A DNA stretch of 64,000 nucleotides, taken from the NCBI GenBank assembly GCA_030019445.1, contig JASEEU010000001.1, positions 1-64,000 on the forward strand, given 5' to 3'. The notes under the pieces are model-generated. The model worked only from the letters and a program-made list of their open reading frames with translations. It was not told the origin of the DNA and did not search any database. Shown here one piece after another: positions 10,414-19,813 of the stretch. Source of the DNA: Anaerosomatales bacterium (lineage in GTDB: Bacteria; Actinomycetota; Coriobacteriia; Anaerosomatales; Anaerosomataceae). Both the position numbers and the translations under genes were made by a program. Position 1 is the first letter of the stretch; every line of letters starts with the position of its first letter.

Positions 10414-11325
10414 ATGGTCAGGCGGGTTCTCGGCAAGGTGGCTCCGCGCGCGATCCTCAAGCATCGGCGGGTGCGCGACTACGCCCTGATGACGGTCGGT
10501 GTGATCATCACCGCATGGGGCCTGAACGCGTTCCTCATCCCCAACAAGCTCGCGGCTGGCGGCGTATCGGGTCTCGCGACAGTCATCTTCTACGTCGTCC
10601 GCGATGCGACCGGTGGCGCGGTCCAGCTGCCGATCGGCGTGATGATGCTTGCCATGAACGCGGTGCTGCTCGTCATCGCCATCTCGATCAAGGGCTGGCG
10701 TTACGGGGCGAAGACCGTGTACGGGATGGTCGCCCTCTCGGTCGCCATCGACATCCTGGCGCCTTTCACGCCGCACCTCGCGGCTGACGACCGGCTCCTC
10801 GCCGTCCTGTACGGCGGAGCGGTCACCGGTATCGGCATGGGACTCGTCTTCAAGTCGCGCGGCAACACCGGCGGCACCGATATCGTCGCGCAGCTGCTCG
10901 CTGACCGTAGCAACCTCGGCGTCGGCCAACTCATGCTGCTCTCCGACGCGGTGGTCCAGCTCACGGCGGCGTTCGCGTTCGGGCCCGACCTCGCGCTCTA
11001 CGGAGCGGTCGCGGTGTTCGTCATGGGCGCGGTGATCGACGTCGTCCAGGAAGGCCTCAAAGTGGACAAGGCCGCCTATATCGTCTCCGAGCACGCGGGC
11101 GTGATCGCCGATGCGGTCATGACCGAGCTCGGGCGCGGCGCGACCGGGCTGCAGGGAAGGGGCCTCTACTCGGGCGAAGGTCGCGAGGTCGTCTTCACCG
11201 TCGTTTCCCGGCGCGAACTCGACGCGCTCAAGGCGATCGTGGTCGCTATCGACCCCAAGGCGTTCCTGATAATCTCCGACGTACGCGAGACACTCGGCGA
11301 AGGCTTCAAGGAGATCGGAGCATAG
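10414..11325 (+). CDS. YitT family membrane protein (DUF161 + DUF2179)
   Basis: 303 residues from the ATG at 10414, which has GGGGAG 9 nt upstream; a GTG at 10405 is too close to that site. About six membrane spans cover residues 20-205, including the family motif NTGGTDIVAQLL with preceding SRG. A soluble C-terminal DUF2179 domain follows (GATGLQGRGLYSGEGREV, then a DPKAFLIISDVRETLGEGF tail). Function of YitT proteins is not established; transport or membrane signalling is usually supposed. Confidence 0.85.
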   Translation: MVRRVLGKVAPRAILKHRRVRDYALMTVGVIITAWGLNAFLIPNKLAAGGVSGLATVIFYVVRDATGGAVQLPIGVMMLAMNAVLLVIAISIKGWRYGAKTVYGMVALSVAIDILAPFTPHLAADDRLLAVLYGGAVTGIGMGLVFKSRGNTGGTDIVAQLLADRSNLGVGQLMLLSDAVVQLTAAFAFGPDLALYGAVAVFVMGAVIDVVQEGLKVDKAAYIVSEHAGVIADAVMTELGRGATGLQGRGLYSGEGREVVFTVVSRRELDALKAIVVAIDPKAFLIISDVRETLGEGFKEIGA

Positions 11326-11326
11326 G

Positions 11327-12184
11327 ATGGACCAGCATGAAGCGGTAAGCGTGGTGCGACAGGTCGCGGCGCGCATGCGCCTCGACATCGTCGAGATGAT
11401 CGCCGAGGCGGGCTCGGGCCATCCGGGCGGGTCGCTCTCGGCGGCAGATATCGTCGCCGCGCTGTACTTCGGTGGCGTGCTGCATCACGACCCCGGTCGT
11501 CCCGACATGCCCGAGCGCGACCGCTTCGTGCTGAGCAAGGGACACGCGGCGCCGGTGCTCTACGCGGCGCTGGCCGAGGCGGGCTACTTCGGCCGAGACC
11601 ACCTCGCGACCCTGCGCAAGCTCGGCTCCATCCTTCAGGGGCATCCCGACTCGAAGAAGACGTCCGGCGTCGAAGTCTCGACCGGCTCGCTCGGTCAGGG
11701 GCTCTCGATCTCGGTCGGCCTCGCGCTGGGGCTGGCTCTGGACGAGAGCGCGTCGCGCGTCTTCTGCCTTCTCGGCGACGGGGAGCTGCAGGAGGGCCAG
11801 GTGTGGGAGGCTGCCATGGCGGCGTCGCATCACGGCGCGGGAAACCTGGTCGCGATCGTGGATCACAACGGGCTGCAGATCGATGGCGCCTGCTCCGAGG
11901 TCATGTGCCTGGGCGACGTGGAGGCGAAGTTCCGGGCGTTCGGGTGGCGCGTGCTCGGCTCCGACGGACACGATGTCCCCGCGCTCCTCGAGACGCTGGC
12001 GGCGGCCCGCGAGTCCGATGGCGGGGTGCCGACCGTCGTCGTGTGCCGGACCGTGAAGGGCCGCGGGGTGTCGTTCATGGAAGGCGAGGCCGGTTGGCAC
12101 GGGAAGGCGCCGAACGCGGCTGAGACCGAGCAGGCGGTAGCCGAGCTGAGAGCCGCCATCGAGCGAGAGGGGGTGCCGGCATGA
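11327..12184 (+). CDS. Transketolase, N-terminal (TPP-binding) subunit
   Basis: 285 residues. This is the thiamine-diphosphate half of a split transketolase. It carries GSGHPGGSLSAADIVAAL, LSKGHAAPVLYAALA, and the TPP/Mg motif GDGELQEGQVWEAAM followed by DHNGLQIDG. The matching pyrimidine and C-terminal half is the next gene, overlapping by ATGA, so a heteromeric enzyme is expected. Split transketolases are common in anaerobes and archaea and transfer C2 units in the non-oxidative pentose phosphate pathway or a related pentose supply route. Confidence 0.94.
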   Translation: MDQHEAVSVVRQVAARMRLDIVEMIAEAGSGHPGGSLSAADIVAALYFGGVLHHDPGRPDMPERDRFVLSKGHAAPVLYAALAEAGYFGRDHLATLRKLGSILQGHPDSKKTSGVEVSTGSLGQGLSISVGLALGLALDESASRVFCLLGDGELQEGQVWEAAMAASHHGAGNLVAIVDHNGLQIDGACSEVMCLGDVEAKFRAFGWRVLGSDGHDVPALLETLAAARESDGGVPTVVVCRTVKGRGVSFMEGEAGWHGKAPNAAETEQAVAELRAAIEREGVPA

Positions 12185-13116
12185 GCAAGGCGACCCGGGC
12201 CGCCTACGGCGAGACCCTCATCGAGCTGCTGGCGGACGGCGTGGATGTCGTCGCCGTCGAGGCCGACCTCTCGAAGTCCACGACCACGGGCACGTTCGGC
12301 GATGCGCACTCGGCTCGCTTCTTCAACGCCGGGATCGCCGAGCAGAACATGATCGACATGGCGGCGGGCTTCGCCGTCGCGGGCAAGGTCGCCTTCACGG
12401 GTTCGTTCGCCGTGTTCGCGACCGGTCGCGCGTACGACCAGGTGCGCAACACGGTCTGCTACTCGGGCCTCGATGTGAAGATCGCGCCGACGCACGCGGG
12501 TATCACCGTCGGTCCTGACGGCGGGTCGCACCAGATGCTCGAAGACATCGCGCTCATGCGCGTCCTGCCGGGCATGCGCGTGCTCGTGCCCGCCGACTAC
12601 CGTTCGGCGAAGGGCGCCATCCGCGCCGCCGCGACGACACCCGGGCCGTTCTACGTGCGGCTCGGCCGAGCGTCCGTCCCCGAGGTCTACGGCGAGGACT
12701 TCGCCTTCGAGGTCGGCCGCGCCTACGTCCTGCGTGAGGGCGCCGACGTGACGCTCGCCGCATGCGGGATCATGGTCGCCGAAGCGCTTCAGGCGGCGGA
12801 CCTGCTGGCCGAGGAGGGCATCTCGGCGGAAGTCATCGACGTGGCGACCATCAAGCCGCTCGATGCCGAGACGCTCGTCGCCTCGGTGCGCAAGACCGGC
12901 GCGGTCGTGACGTGCGAGGAGCACTCCGTCATCGGCGGGATGGGCTCGGCGGTGGCCGAGCTTCTCGGCGAGAACGCCCCCGTCCCGCTTGCGCGCGTCG
13001 GCGTGAAGGATGTGTTCGGCACGTCGGGCGAGCCGGCGGAGCTGATGGCGCACTTCGGCCTGACCGCTGCCGATGTCGCTGAGGCGGCACGGAATCTGCT
13101 GCACCGGCGGGGCTGA
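12181..13116 (+). CDS. Transketolase, C-terminal subunit
   Basis: 311 residues, starting with an ATGA overlap with the N-terminal subunit. It shows the pyrimidine-binding domain of transketolases (FFNAGIAEQNMIDMAAGFAV near 42-61, HAGITVGPDGGSHQ) and the C-terminal fold with the GGMGSAVAELL segment. It supplies the second half of the active site at the heterodimer interface. Length is normal for the split form. The gene is followed by about 145 nt with the ftsEX promoter. Confidence 0.94.
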   Translation: MSKATRAAYGETLIELLADGVDVVAVEADLSKSTTTGTFGDAHSARFFNAGIAEQNMIDMAAGFAVAGKVAFTGSFAVFATGRAYDQVRNTVCYSGLDVKIAPTHAGITVGPDGGSHQMLEDIALMRVLPGMRVLVPADYRSAKGAIRAAATTPGPFYVRLGRASVPEVYGEDFAFEVGRAYVLREGADVTLAACGIMVAEALQAADLLAEEGISAEVIDVATIKPLDAETLVASVRKTGAVVTCEEHSVIGGMGSAVAELLGENAPVPLARVGVKDVFGTSGEPAELMAHFGLTAADVAEAARNLLHRRG

Positions 13117-13220
13117 GGGCCCCGTCCGGTGGCCCCAACACCGTGCATTCGCAAACGAACAGTTGTGATGGAACGATGACGGATGCGCCGTCTGCTGCCG
13201 GTGAGCGGCGGGAAGTCTGC

Positions 13221-13226
13221 TAGAAT
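13221..13226 (+). promoter_or_regulatory. -10 box of the ftsE-ftsX-ctp operon
   Basis: TAGAAT preceded by CTGC lies 36 nt before the ftsE ATG, and a CAGGAG ribosome site follows at 13245-13250. The -35 is not obvious. Confidence 0.4.
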
Positions 13227-13261
13227 GGCGCGGGAATTCGTAGCCAGGAGATGGAGCACCC

Positions 13262-13951
13262 ATGATATCGATGCGGAACGTCAGCAAGAAGTACGTTGCT
13301 GGCAAGCCGCCCGCTCTCGCGGACGTCAACGTTGAGATCGAACAGGGCGAATTCGTCTTCCTCGTCGGACACTCCGGTTCCGGCAAGTCCACCTTCATCA
13401 AGCTTCTGCAGCGCGAGATCCTCCCGTCGACGGGCCAGATCATCGTCGCCGGCCAGGATGTGAACAAGCTCAAGCACTGGAAGGTGCCGTATCTCAGGCG
13501 CAACATCGGGTGCGTCTTCCAGGACTTCAAGCTCCTGCCGAACAAGACGTCATATGAGAACGTCGCGTTCGCGCTCGAGGTCATCGGCCGGAGCAAGCAC
13601 GTCATCCGCACGCAGGTGCCCGAGGTGCTGCGCCTCGTGGGGCTCGAGGACAAGATGAACTCCTACCCCGACGAGCTCTCCGGTGGCGAGCAGCAGCGTG
13701 TCTCCATCGCGCGCGCGTTCGTCAATCGGCCGCCGATCCTTCTTGCCGATGAGCCCACGGGGAACCTGGACCCCGCGACCTCGCTCGGCATCATGAGCCT
13801 GTTCAGCCGCATCAACAAGACCGGCACCACCGTCCTCGTGGCCACGCACGACCGCGAGATGGTGGACTCGATGCGGCGCCGCGTCATCGCCCTCGAGGGC
13901 GGCCGTATCATCCGCGATCAGTCTCGAGGGGTGTATGGCTATGGCGATTAA
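13262..13951 (+). CDS. ftsE: Cell division ATP-binding protein FtsE
   Basis: 229 residues. ABC-type ATPase that, with FtsX, transmits division signals to cell-wall hydrolases. It has Walker [10 protein letters not shown] at about 36-44, Q-loop FQDFKLLPN, signature [14 protein letters not shown], Walker [14 protein letters not shown] and H-loop ATHD. The FtsE-typical N-terminus ([11 protein letters not shown]) is present. It overlaps ftsX by 17 nt, so the two are translationally coupled. Confidence 0.97.
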   Translation: MISMRNVSKKYVAGKPPALADVNVEIEQGEFVFLVGHSGSGKSTFIKLLQREILPSTGQIIVAGQDVNKLKHWKVPYLRRNIGCVFQDFKLLPNKTSYENVAFALEVIGRSKHVIRTQVPEVLRLVGLEDKMNSYPDELSGGEQQRVSIARAFVNRPPILLADEPTGNLDPATSLGIMSLFSRINKTGTTVLVATHDREMVDSMRRRVIALEGGRIIRDQSRGVYGYGD

Positions 13952-14855
13952 CGTCGGCTACTTCATCAAGGAGTCGTTCGTCAGCTTCCGCCGCAACTGG
14001 GTCATGAGCCTCGGCGCGGTCATCACCATCTACCTCTCGCTCCTGCTCGTCGGCGCGTCGGTGGGGACGAGCATGCTCGTCAACCAGGTCGTCCGATCGG
14101 TCGAAGAGAAGGTCACGATCCGGATCTTCATCGCGGACGGCGCGGCTGCCGAGGACGTCCAGGCGCTCCAGGACGCGCTCTCGGCTGACGAGCGGGTCAA
14201 GTCGATCCGCTACGTGAGCAAGGAGGAGGCGCTCTCCGAGTTCAAGGAGAGCATGGCGGAGAGCCCGGAGATCGTTGAGCAGCTCGAGGTCAACCCGCTG
14301 CCCGCATCGCTCGATCTGGAGCTCAACAACCCGAGCGACGTGCAGGCGGTCGTCGACGACATCAAGGCCAACGAGACGTTCCTCAAGATCTGCGATCGCC
14401 CCGACGACCCCGAGAAGTCGCTCAAGTACGGCCAGCAGGTCGTCAACCAGCTCTTCACGTTCACGCGGATCCTGCGTGTCGTCATGGCCGTGTTCATCGT
14501 GATGCTCGGCGTGATCAGCCTCATCTTCATCAACAACGCCATCCGGCTCGCCATCTACGCGCGGCGCAAGGAGATCGGCATCATGCGTCTTGTGGGTGCC
14601 AGCAACTGGTTCATCCGCACGCCGTTCCTGATGGAGGGCGTGATCCAGAGCCTGATCGGGGCGGTGCTGGCCATCGGGTCGCTGGCCATCGTGCAGCTCT
14701 ACGCGCTGCCGAAGATCAGCGAGGCCATGCCGTTCCTGCCGCTCTCGCTCTCCGGCGGGTCCTCGGTTCAGATCGCGCTCATCCTGGTCGTCGGCGGCAT
14801 CATCATCGGCCTGATCGGCTCCGGCCTCGCGCTTCGCCGCTACCTCAAGGTCTGA
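13935..14855 (+). CDS. ftsX: Cell division permease-like protein FtsX
   Basis: 306 residues; an ATG two codons later (13941) is an alternative start. One N-terminal membrane span (about 24-45), a large extracytoplasmic loop of roughly 130 residues, and three C-terminal spans make the standard four-span FtsX topology. The loop contains the family pattern [19 protein letters not shown] and a LPASLDLEL segment. In Actinomycetota the loop binds a peptidoglycan hydrolase. The next gene, a processing protease, follows after 4 nt. Confidence 0.96.
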   Translation: MAMAINVGYFIKESFVSFRRNWVMSLGAVITIYLSLLLVGASVGTSMLVNQVVRSVEEKVTIRIFIADGAAAEDVQALQDALSADERVKSIRYVSKEEALSEFKESMAESPEIVEQLEVNPLPASLDLELNNPSDVQAVVDDIKANETFLKICDRPDDPEKSLKYGQQVVNQLFTFTRILRVVMAVFIVMLGVISLIFINNAIRLAIYARRKEIGIMRLVGASNWFIRTPFLMEGVIQSLIGAVLAIGSLAIVQLYALPKISEAMPFLPLSLSGGSSVQIALILVVGGIIIGLIGSGLALRRYLKV

Positions 14856-14859
14856 TCGG

Positions 14860-16032
14860 ATGAAGAAGACAGCGCTCGCCTTCGCCGCGGCCGTCGCGGC
14901 GGTCGTCCTGGTGCTCGCAGGTTTCACCGGGGGATTCGTCGTGGGCCACTTCAGGCCCGAGACCACCGGCTTCGAGACATCGGCGCAGCTCGAAGAGGCG
15001 GTCCAGGAGGTCCGGTCCATCATCCTCGACCAGGCGTACGAGCCGAGCGACGACACGTCCATGACCGCCGGCGCCATCCGCGGCATGCTCGACTCGCTCG
15101 ATGACCCGTACGCCGTGTACTTCGACGCCGAGCACTACTCGTTCCTCGACGAGCAGACACGCGGCGAGTACTACGGCATCGGCGTGACGGTGACCGTGCG
15201 TGAAGGCGGACTGTACGTGGTCTCGGTCTTCGACGAGACGCCGGCCGACACCGCGGGTCTCAGAGCGGAAGACCGCATCGTGGCCGTGGACGGCCAGACG
15301 CGTGACACGTGGGACCTTGATGAGGCCGTCCAGCTGATCCGGGGCCCGGAGGGCACATCGGTCACGCTCGACATCGAACGAGGCGATCCAGCGGAGCGTC
15401 TGACCCTGGAGGTAGAGCGCGCTCGCATCGACATCCCCAATCTGGAGAGCGAGCTCATCGGCGAGGTCGGCTATGTCCGGCTGCTCACGTTCAACCAACA
15501 CTCGGCGGACGACCTCGCGGACGCGTTTGGCGACCTCGAGGACCGTGGCGCCGAGGGCTTCGTGCTCGACCTGCGCGATAACCCGGGCGGGTTGCTCTCG
15601 TCGTCCATCGACGTTGCGTCGCTGTTCATCGAAGATGGCGTGGTGGTCAGCGTCCGCGACCGTGAGGGCGTCGAGGAGTCGTATCGCGCCGACGGGGACC
15701 CCGTCACCGACAAGCCGCTCGTGGTGCTCATAAACGAGAACTCGGCGTCGGCCTCTGAGATCGTCGCGGGCGCGCTCCAGGACTACGAGCGCGCGACGCT
15801 CGTCGGCGTCAAGAGCTTCGGCAAGGGGAGCGTCCAGCAGATCGAGGAGCTGTCCTTTGGCGGTGCGGTCAAGCTGACCACGTCGCGCTACTTCACGCCG
15901 CAGGGAAGGTCGATCGACAAGGTCGGCCTCACGCCTGATGTCGTCGTCGAGATGGAACCGGCCGAGCAGGCCGAGCGCGAGACGGATGTGCAGCTCAAGC
16001 GCGCGCTCGAGATCGTGCGCGAGAAGCTGTAA
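14860..16032 (+). CDS. S41 family C-terminal processing peptidase
   Basis: 390 residues. An N-terminal signal anchor (about 5-28) places the protease outside the membrane. A PDZ domain lies around 95-180 (YYGIGVTVTVREGGLYVVSV, then GPEGTSVTLDI) and the S41 core at 195-375 carries the catalytic Ser motif SASASEIVAG near 296 and the Lys motif KSFGKGSVQQ near 322. Such CtpA/Prc enzymes cleave C-termini of exported proteins. Position right behind ftsEX suggests processing of a cell-wall hydrolase or division factor. The ftsEX-ctp linkage with peptidoglycan enzymes is known in other bacteria; the specific target here is inference. Confidence 0.93.
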   Translation: MKKTALAFAAAVAAVVLVLAGFTGGFVVGHFRPETTGFETSAQLEEAVQEVRSIILDQAYEPSDDTSMTAGAIRGMLDSLDDPYAVYFDAEHYSFLDEQTRGEYYGIGVTVTVREGGLYVVSVFDETPADTAGLRAEDRIVAVDGQTRDTWDLDEAVQLIRGPEGTSVTLDIERGDPAERLTLEVERARIDIPNLESELIGEVGYVRLLTFNQHSADDLADAFGDLEDRGAEGFVLDLRDNPGGLLSSSIDVASLFIEDGVVVSVRDREGVEESYRADGDPVTDKPLVVLINENSASASEIVAGALQDYERATLVGVKSFGKGSVQQIEELSFGGAVKLTTSRYFTPQGRSIDKVGLTPDVVVEMEPAEQAERETDVQLKRALEIVREKL

Positions 16033-16034
16033 CG

Positions 16035-16454
16035 TCAGTCGTCCTCGTCTTCGTCGTCCATGACGACGAACGACCCCTCGTATCCGACCTCGTCGATCAG
16101 GCGGATGATCGAGCGGTCCTCCCGTGCGCTGGCATCTTCGACCGGCACGATCTCCAGCGTCGCGCCGTCGGCGTGCAGTTCGAAGTGCGTCCGGCCGTTC
16201 TCGGCGGTCTCGAACGTCAGATAGTCGAAGCTCGCGATGTTCACGAACAGGCACTCGTTCACAAGCAGCGTCGAGGACTCGGGGTCGGCGAGGATCTTTA
16301 CGAGGGTGGCGCTACCCTCGGCTATCCGCTCGCCATCGACGGTGTAGGTGTAGGTGAACGCCTCGATCGTCTCCATCGCGCGCACCATGTCGCGGACTCC
16401 GGTGATGGTCCCGGTGCCGATGAAGAGTGGGGCGAGGCTGCGGCGGGGGGTCAT
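16035..16454 (-). CDS. Conserved hypothetical acidic protein
   Basis: 139 residues from the ATG at 16454, which has TAGGAG 7 nt before it; the frame extends to 16490 without support. A TAGAAT -10 box lies on the minus strand at 16497-16502. No signal peptide or membrane span. The middle contains beta-rich segments (ETIEAFTYTYTVDGERIAEG, TLLVNECLFVNIASFDYLTF) and the protein ends in DDEDEDD. It is convergent with ctp (2 nt apart) and divergent from rnr. I do not recognise a family. Confidence 0.7.
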   Translation of the reverse strand: MTPRRSLAPLFIGTGTITGVRDMVRAMETIEAFTYTYTVDGERIAEGSATLVKILADPESSTLLVNECLFVNIASFDYLTFETAENGRTHFELHADGATLEIVPVEDASAREDRSIIRLIDEVGYEGSFVVMDDEDEDD

Positions 16455-16545
16455 GGACACTCCTACGGTCAGGTGTAGGCTAGACACCATACAGTCATTC
16501 TAGCACCGAGGCAAGCGACGCCGGTGCGGCCGGGAGGGGGCCGGA

Positions 16546-18642
16546 GTGCGACCCGACAAGCTCATCATGAAGACGCTCCGCGCCGAGGCGGGAAGCCGCG
16601 GCATGACCGCCGAGGAGGTGGCCGCCGCCATCGAGCGGGCCGGTCAGTCGGTCAGCGCGGACAAGACCCGCTCGGTGCTCGAACAGTTCGCGCGGTCCGG
16701 CAGCGCTGTCGAGGTCGGTGACGGGCGGTATCTCGCGCTCAGGGAGCGCGGGCTGCTCGTCGGCAGGCTCGCGGTCAACCGTCGCGGTTTCGGCTTCGTG
16801 GGCACCCAGGCCGGCGACATCTACATCCGGAAGCGCGACATCGGCGGCGCGATGCACGGCGACACCGTGGCGGTCCGCCTCGAGACGAAGCGCCACCGGC
16901 TCGGTCGAGCCGGCGAGATCGTGCAGGTAGTCGAGCGTGCCCGGTCGAGCATCGTCGGGCGGTTCGAGCGTCACGGCGGCCTTGGGATCGTTGTGCCGAG
17001 CGACGCCCGCATCCAGCGCGACGTCTTCATCGACCTCTCCTCGGCCACGACCGTGCCCGAGACCGGGGAGGTCGTCGTCGCGCGCATCGTGCGCTACCCG
17101 ACCCACCGCGACGCCGCACAGGGCGTCATCGAGGAGGTGCTCGGCCGCGAGGACGAGCCGGGCGTCGACGTGGAGATCGTCATCCGCGAGCACGGCCTGC
17201 GGACGGAGTTCCCCCCGGACGTGACGGAGGCTGCCGAAGCGCTCCGCCAGGACGTGGCCGCCGAGATCGAGCGTGGCCGAGAAGACCTGCGCTCCCTGTT
17301 CACGGTGACGATCGATCCCGTGGATGCGAAGGACTTCGACGACGCGATCTCCCTCGAGCGCGTGGAGGGTCGCGTGCGGCTGTGGGTGCACATCGCCGAC
17401 GTGAGCCACTACGTGCCGTGGGGGAGCGTGGTGGACGAGGAGGCGCGCCAGCGGGCGACCTCGGTCTATCTCGTCGATCGCGTGCTGCCGATGCTGCCCG
17501 AGCACCTCTCCAACGTCATCTGCTCGCTCAATCCGGGCGAGGAGCGACTCGCGTTCACGGTGCGCATGGACCTCGACCGCAACGGCGCCGTCGAGGACTA
17601 CGCGCTCTTCCCCTCGGCCATCAGGAGCGACCGACGGTTCGACTACGACATGGTGCAGCGCTGGCTTGATGGCGGCGGCTTCCCCGATGCGGAGAGCGAG
17701 CGGCTGCTCACCGACTTCCGGCGCGTCGCCGCCACGTTGCATGAGCGGCGCGTCGCACGCGGCGGGCTGGACTTCGAGACGGTCGAGGCCAAGGTGCGCC
17801 TTGCTGAGGACGGGTCGCCGCTCGAGGTCGTGCTGCGGGCGCGCACCGATGCGACCAACATGATCGAGGAGGCGATGATCCTCGCGAACGAGGTCGTCGC
17901 ACGGCATATGACCGAGGCGAAGGCGCCGATGGTCTATCGCATCCACGAGGACCCGGACCCCGACGCGCTCGAGCAGGTCGCGGTCATCCTCAAGGAGTTC
18001 GACTACCCCATCCAGGACGTGCACGGCGCCTCGCCGCAGACGTTCCAGCGCATCGTGAAGTTCGCCCACGGCCGTCCCGAGGAGCGGCTCATCAACTCGC
18101 TTCTGCTGCGCGCGCTCGAGCGTGCGCGGTACGTGGACTACCTCGGCTCGCACTTCGGTCTCGCTTCCGAGGCGTACACGCACTTCACCAGCCCCATCCG
18201 GCGGTACCCCGACCTCATCGTGCACCGGCTCCTGCGCGCGCAGCTTGCCGGGACGCTCGATGCCGAGCCGGTGGCATCCATGGCGGAGCAGCTCGAATGG
18301 CTCACCGACCACTGCTCGTTCATGGAGCGCGAGGCCGAGTCCGCCGAGGACGAGTCCACCAAGATGAAGCTCGTGGAGCTGATGGCCGAGCACCTCGGAG
18401 AGGAGTTCGACGGGATCGTCACCGGAGTAGCGAACTTCGGCATGTTCGTGCAGCTCGAGAACACAGCGGAGGGGCTCGTGCACGTCGAGCGCATGGCCGA
18501 CGACTACTACCGCTACGATGCCGAGCGGTTCATGCTGTGGGGCGAGAACCGGGGCCAGACGTACCGTCTCGGCCAAGCGGTGCGCGTCCGCGTCGTCGAT
18601 GCGAGCGTCGCCGACCGCAGGCTCGACTTCGAGCTCGCGTGA
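16546..18642 (+). CDS. rnr: Ribonuclease R (RNB family 3'-5' exoribonuclease)
   Basis: 698 residues from a GTG preceded by a G-rich site. Order: N-terminal helix-turn-helix-like region (1-65), cold-shock/OB domains (about 70-215), RNB catalytic domain with the Asp cluster DPVDAKDFDDAISLE at about 257-271, and C-terminal S1 domain (EEFDGIVTGVANFGMFVQLE onward). It degrades structured RNA and in other bacteria is recruited by tmRNA-SmpB to non-stop mRNAs; smpB and ssrA lie 1.2-2.4 kb downstream. The usual basic tail after S1 is essentially missing. Confidence 0.94.
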   Translation: MRPDKLIMKTLRAEAGSRGMTAEEVAAAIERAGQSVSADKTRSVLEQFARSGSAVEVGDGRYLALRERGLLVGRLAVNRRGFGFVGTQAGDIYIRKRDIGGAMHGDTVAVRLETKRHRLGRAGEIVQVVERARSSIVGRFERHGGLGIVVPSDARIQRDVFIDLSSATTVPETGEVVVARIVRYPTHRDAAQGVIEEVLGREDEPGVDVEIVIREHGLRTEFPPDVTEAAEALRQDVAAEIERGREDLRSLFTVTIDPVDAKDFDDAISLERVEGRVRLWVHIADVSHYVPWGSVVDEEARQRATSVYLVDRVLPMLPEHLSNVICSLNPGEERLAFTVRMDLDRNGAVEDYALFPSAIRSDRRFDYDMVQRWLDGGGFPDAESERLLTDFRRVAATLHERRVARGGLDFETVEAKVRLAEDGSPLEVVLRARTDATNMIEEAMILANEVVARHMTEAKAPMVYRIHEDPDPDALEQVAVILKEFDYPIQDVHGASPQTFQRIVKFAHGRPEERLINSLLLRALERARYVDYLGSHFGLASEAYTHFTSPIRRYPDLIVHRLLRAQLAGTLDAEPVASMAEQLEWLTDHCSFMEREAESAEDESTKMKLVELMAEHLGEEFDGIVTGVANFGMFVQLENTAEGLVHVERMADDYYRYDAERFMLWGENRGQTYRLGQAVRVRVVDASVADRRLDFELA

Positions 18643-18744
18643 GACCGGCGCCGTCGCAGGGGCATGAACCGGGCGCGCTGGCGCTCGCCGTGGCCCTACG
18701 GCTACACTGACAGTTCGCGTTCTATACATCGAGGAGGCTGTTCG

Positions 18745-19806
18745 ATGCGTTCGGAATCGCTCTCGTTCCTCAAGGAGATCGTCGAAGCGCCGTCGCCGTC
18801 GGGCTATGAGCAGCCGGCTGCGCGGGTCTTCCGCGACTACGTTTCGGGTTTCGCCGATGAGGTCTCGACCGATGTGATGGGCTCGGTGCACGCGCTGCTG
18901 CGCGGCACGGGCGAGGGCCCCTCGGTCATGCTCGCAGGCCACGTCGACGAGATCGGCTTCATGGTCACCTACATCACCGACGACGGGTTCTGCGCGTTCA
19001 AACCTATCGGCGGACATGATCCGCAGATCCTGCCCGGTGCCCGGGTGCACGTGCACACCGCCGACGGCGTGCTGCTCGGCGTGCTCGGCCGCCTGCCGAT
19101 CCATCTGCTCGAAGACGAGGAGCGCAAGAAGGTCGTCAAGATCGAGAAGATGTTCGTCGATCTCGGCATGGGCGCTGACGCTGTGAAGAAGCGCGTCCGC
19201 ATCGGCGACCCGGTCACCTTCGCGGTCGGTCTCGAGGAGTTCGGCGACGGCATGGCCGTCTCGCGTGCGTTCGACGACAAGATGGGCGCATGGATCGTGG
19301 CCGAGGTGCTGCGGCGCGTGAAGGAAGCAGGCGGCGCTCCCGGCGACCTCGTCGCGGCCGCGACGGTCCAGGAGGAGATCGGGCTTCGGGGCGGGACGAC
19401 GTCGGCCTACAGCATCGACCCCGTCGTCGGCATCGCGGTCGAGGTCGGTCACGCGACGGACTTCCCGGACGTCGACAAGCGCAAGCACGGCGAGGCCAAG
19501 GTCGGAGGCGGACCCATCATCGCGCGGGGCGCCAACATCAACCCGAAGGTCTTCGAGCTGCTCTGCGAAGCCGCCGAGGCCGAGAAGATCCCGTACCAGA
19601 TCGGCGGTGAGCCCCGGGGGACCGGGACCGACGCCAACGCGATCCAGCTGGCGCGCGGCGGCAAGGCGGCCGCGCTCGTGAGCGTGCCGCTCCGCTACAT
19701 GCATACGCCCACCGAGGTCCTCTCGCTCGATGACCTCGAGAACACGGCGAAGCTGCTCACCGCGTTCGTACGCCGTCTGGAGCCGGGGATCGACTTCACC
19801 CCGTGA
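18745..19806 (+). CDS. M42 family metallopeptidase (glutamyl aminopeptidase-like)
   Basis: 353 residues from the ATG at 18745 with GAGGAGG 7 nt upstream; the frame is open 27 codons earlier without a site. Dinuclear zinc ligands and catalytic residues of the M42/FrvX family are visible: AGHVDEIGF, SRAFDDKMGAW, QEEIGLRGG, GTGTDANAIQ and the late MHTPTEVLSLDDLE. These cytosolic dodecameric aminopeptidases trim peptides released by proteases. It lies between rnr and smpB and ends 7 nt before smpB, so the three may be co-expressed. Confidence 0.93.
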   Translation: MRSESLSFLKEIVEAPSPSGYEQPAARVFRDYVSGFADEVSTDVMGSVHALLRGTGEGPSVMLAGHVDEIGFMVTYITDDGFCAFKPIGGHDPQILPGARVHVHTADGVLLGVLGRLPIHLLEDEERKKVVKIEKMFVDLGMGADAVKKRVRIGDPVTFAVGLEEFGDGMAVSRAFDDKMGAWIVAEVLRRVKEAGGAPGDLVAAATVQEEIGLRGGTTSAYSIDPVVGIAVEVGHATDFPDVDKRKHGEAKVGGGPIIARGANINPKVFELLCEAAEAEKIPYQIGGEPRGTGTDANAIQLARGGKAAALVSVPLRYMHTPTEVLSLDDLENTAKLLTAFVRRLEPGIDFTP

Positions 19807-19813
19807 GCATGCC

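Noticed and set aside
9703-11388. 561-codon minus-strand frame opposite the PHP and YitT genes
   Set aside because: It covers two recognisable plus-strand genes; no motif or ribosome site of its own.
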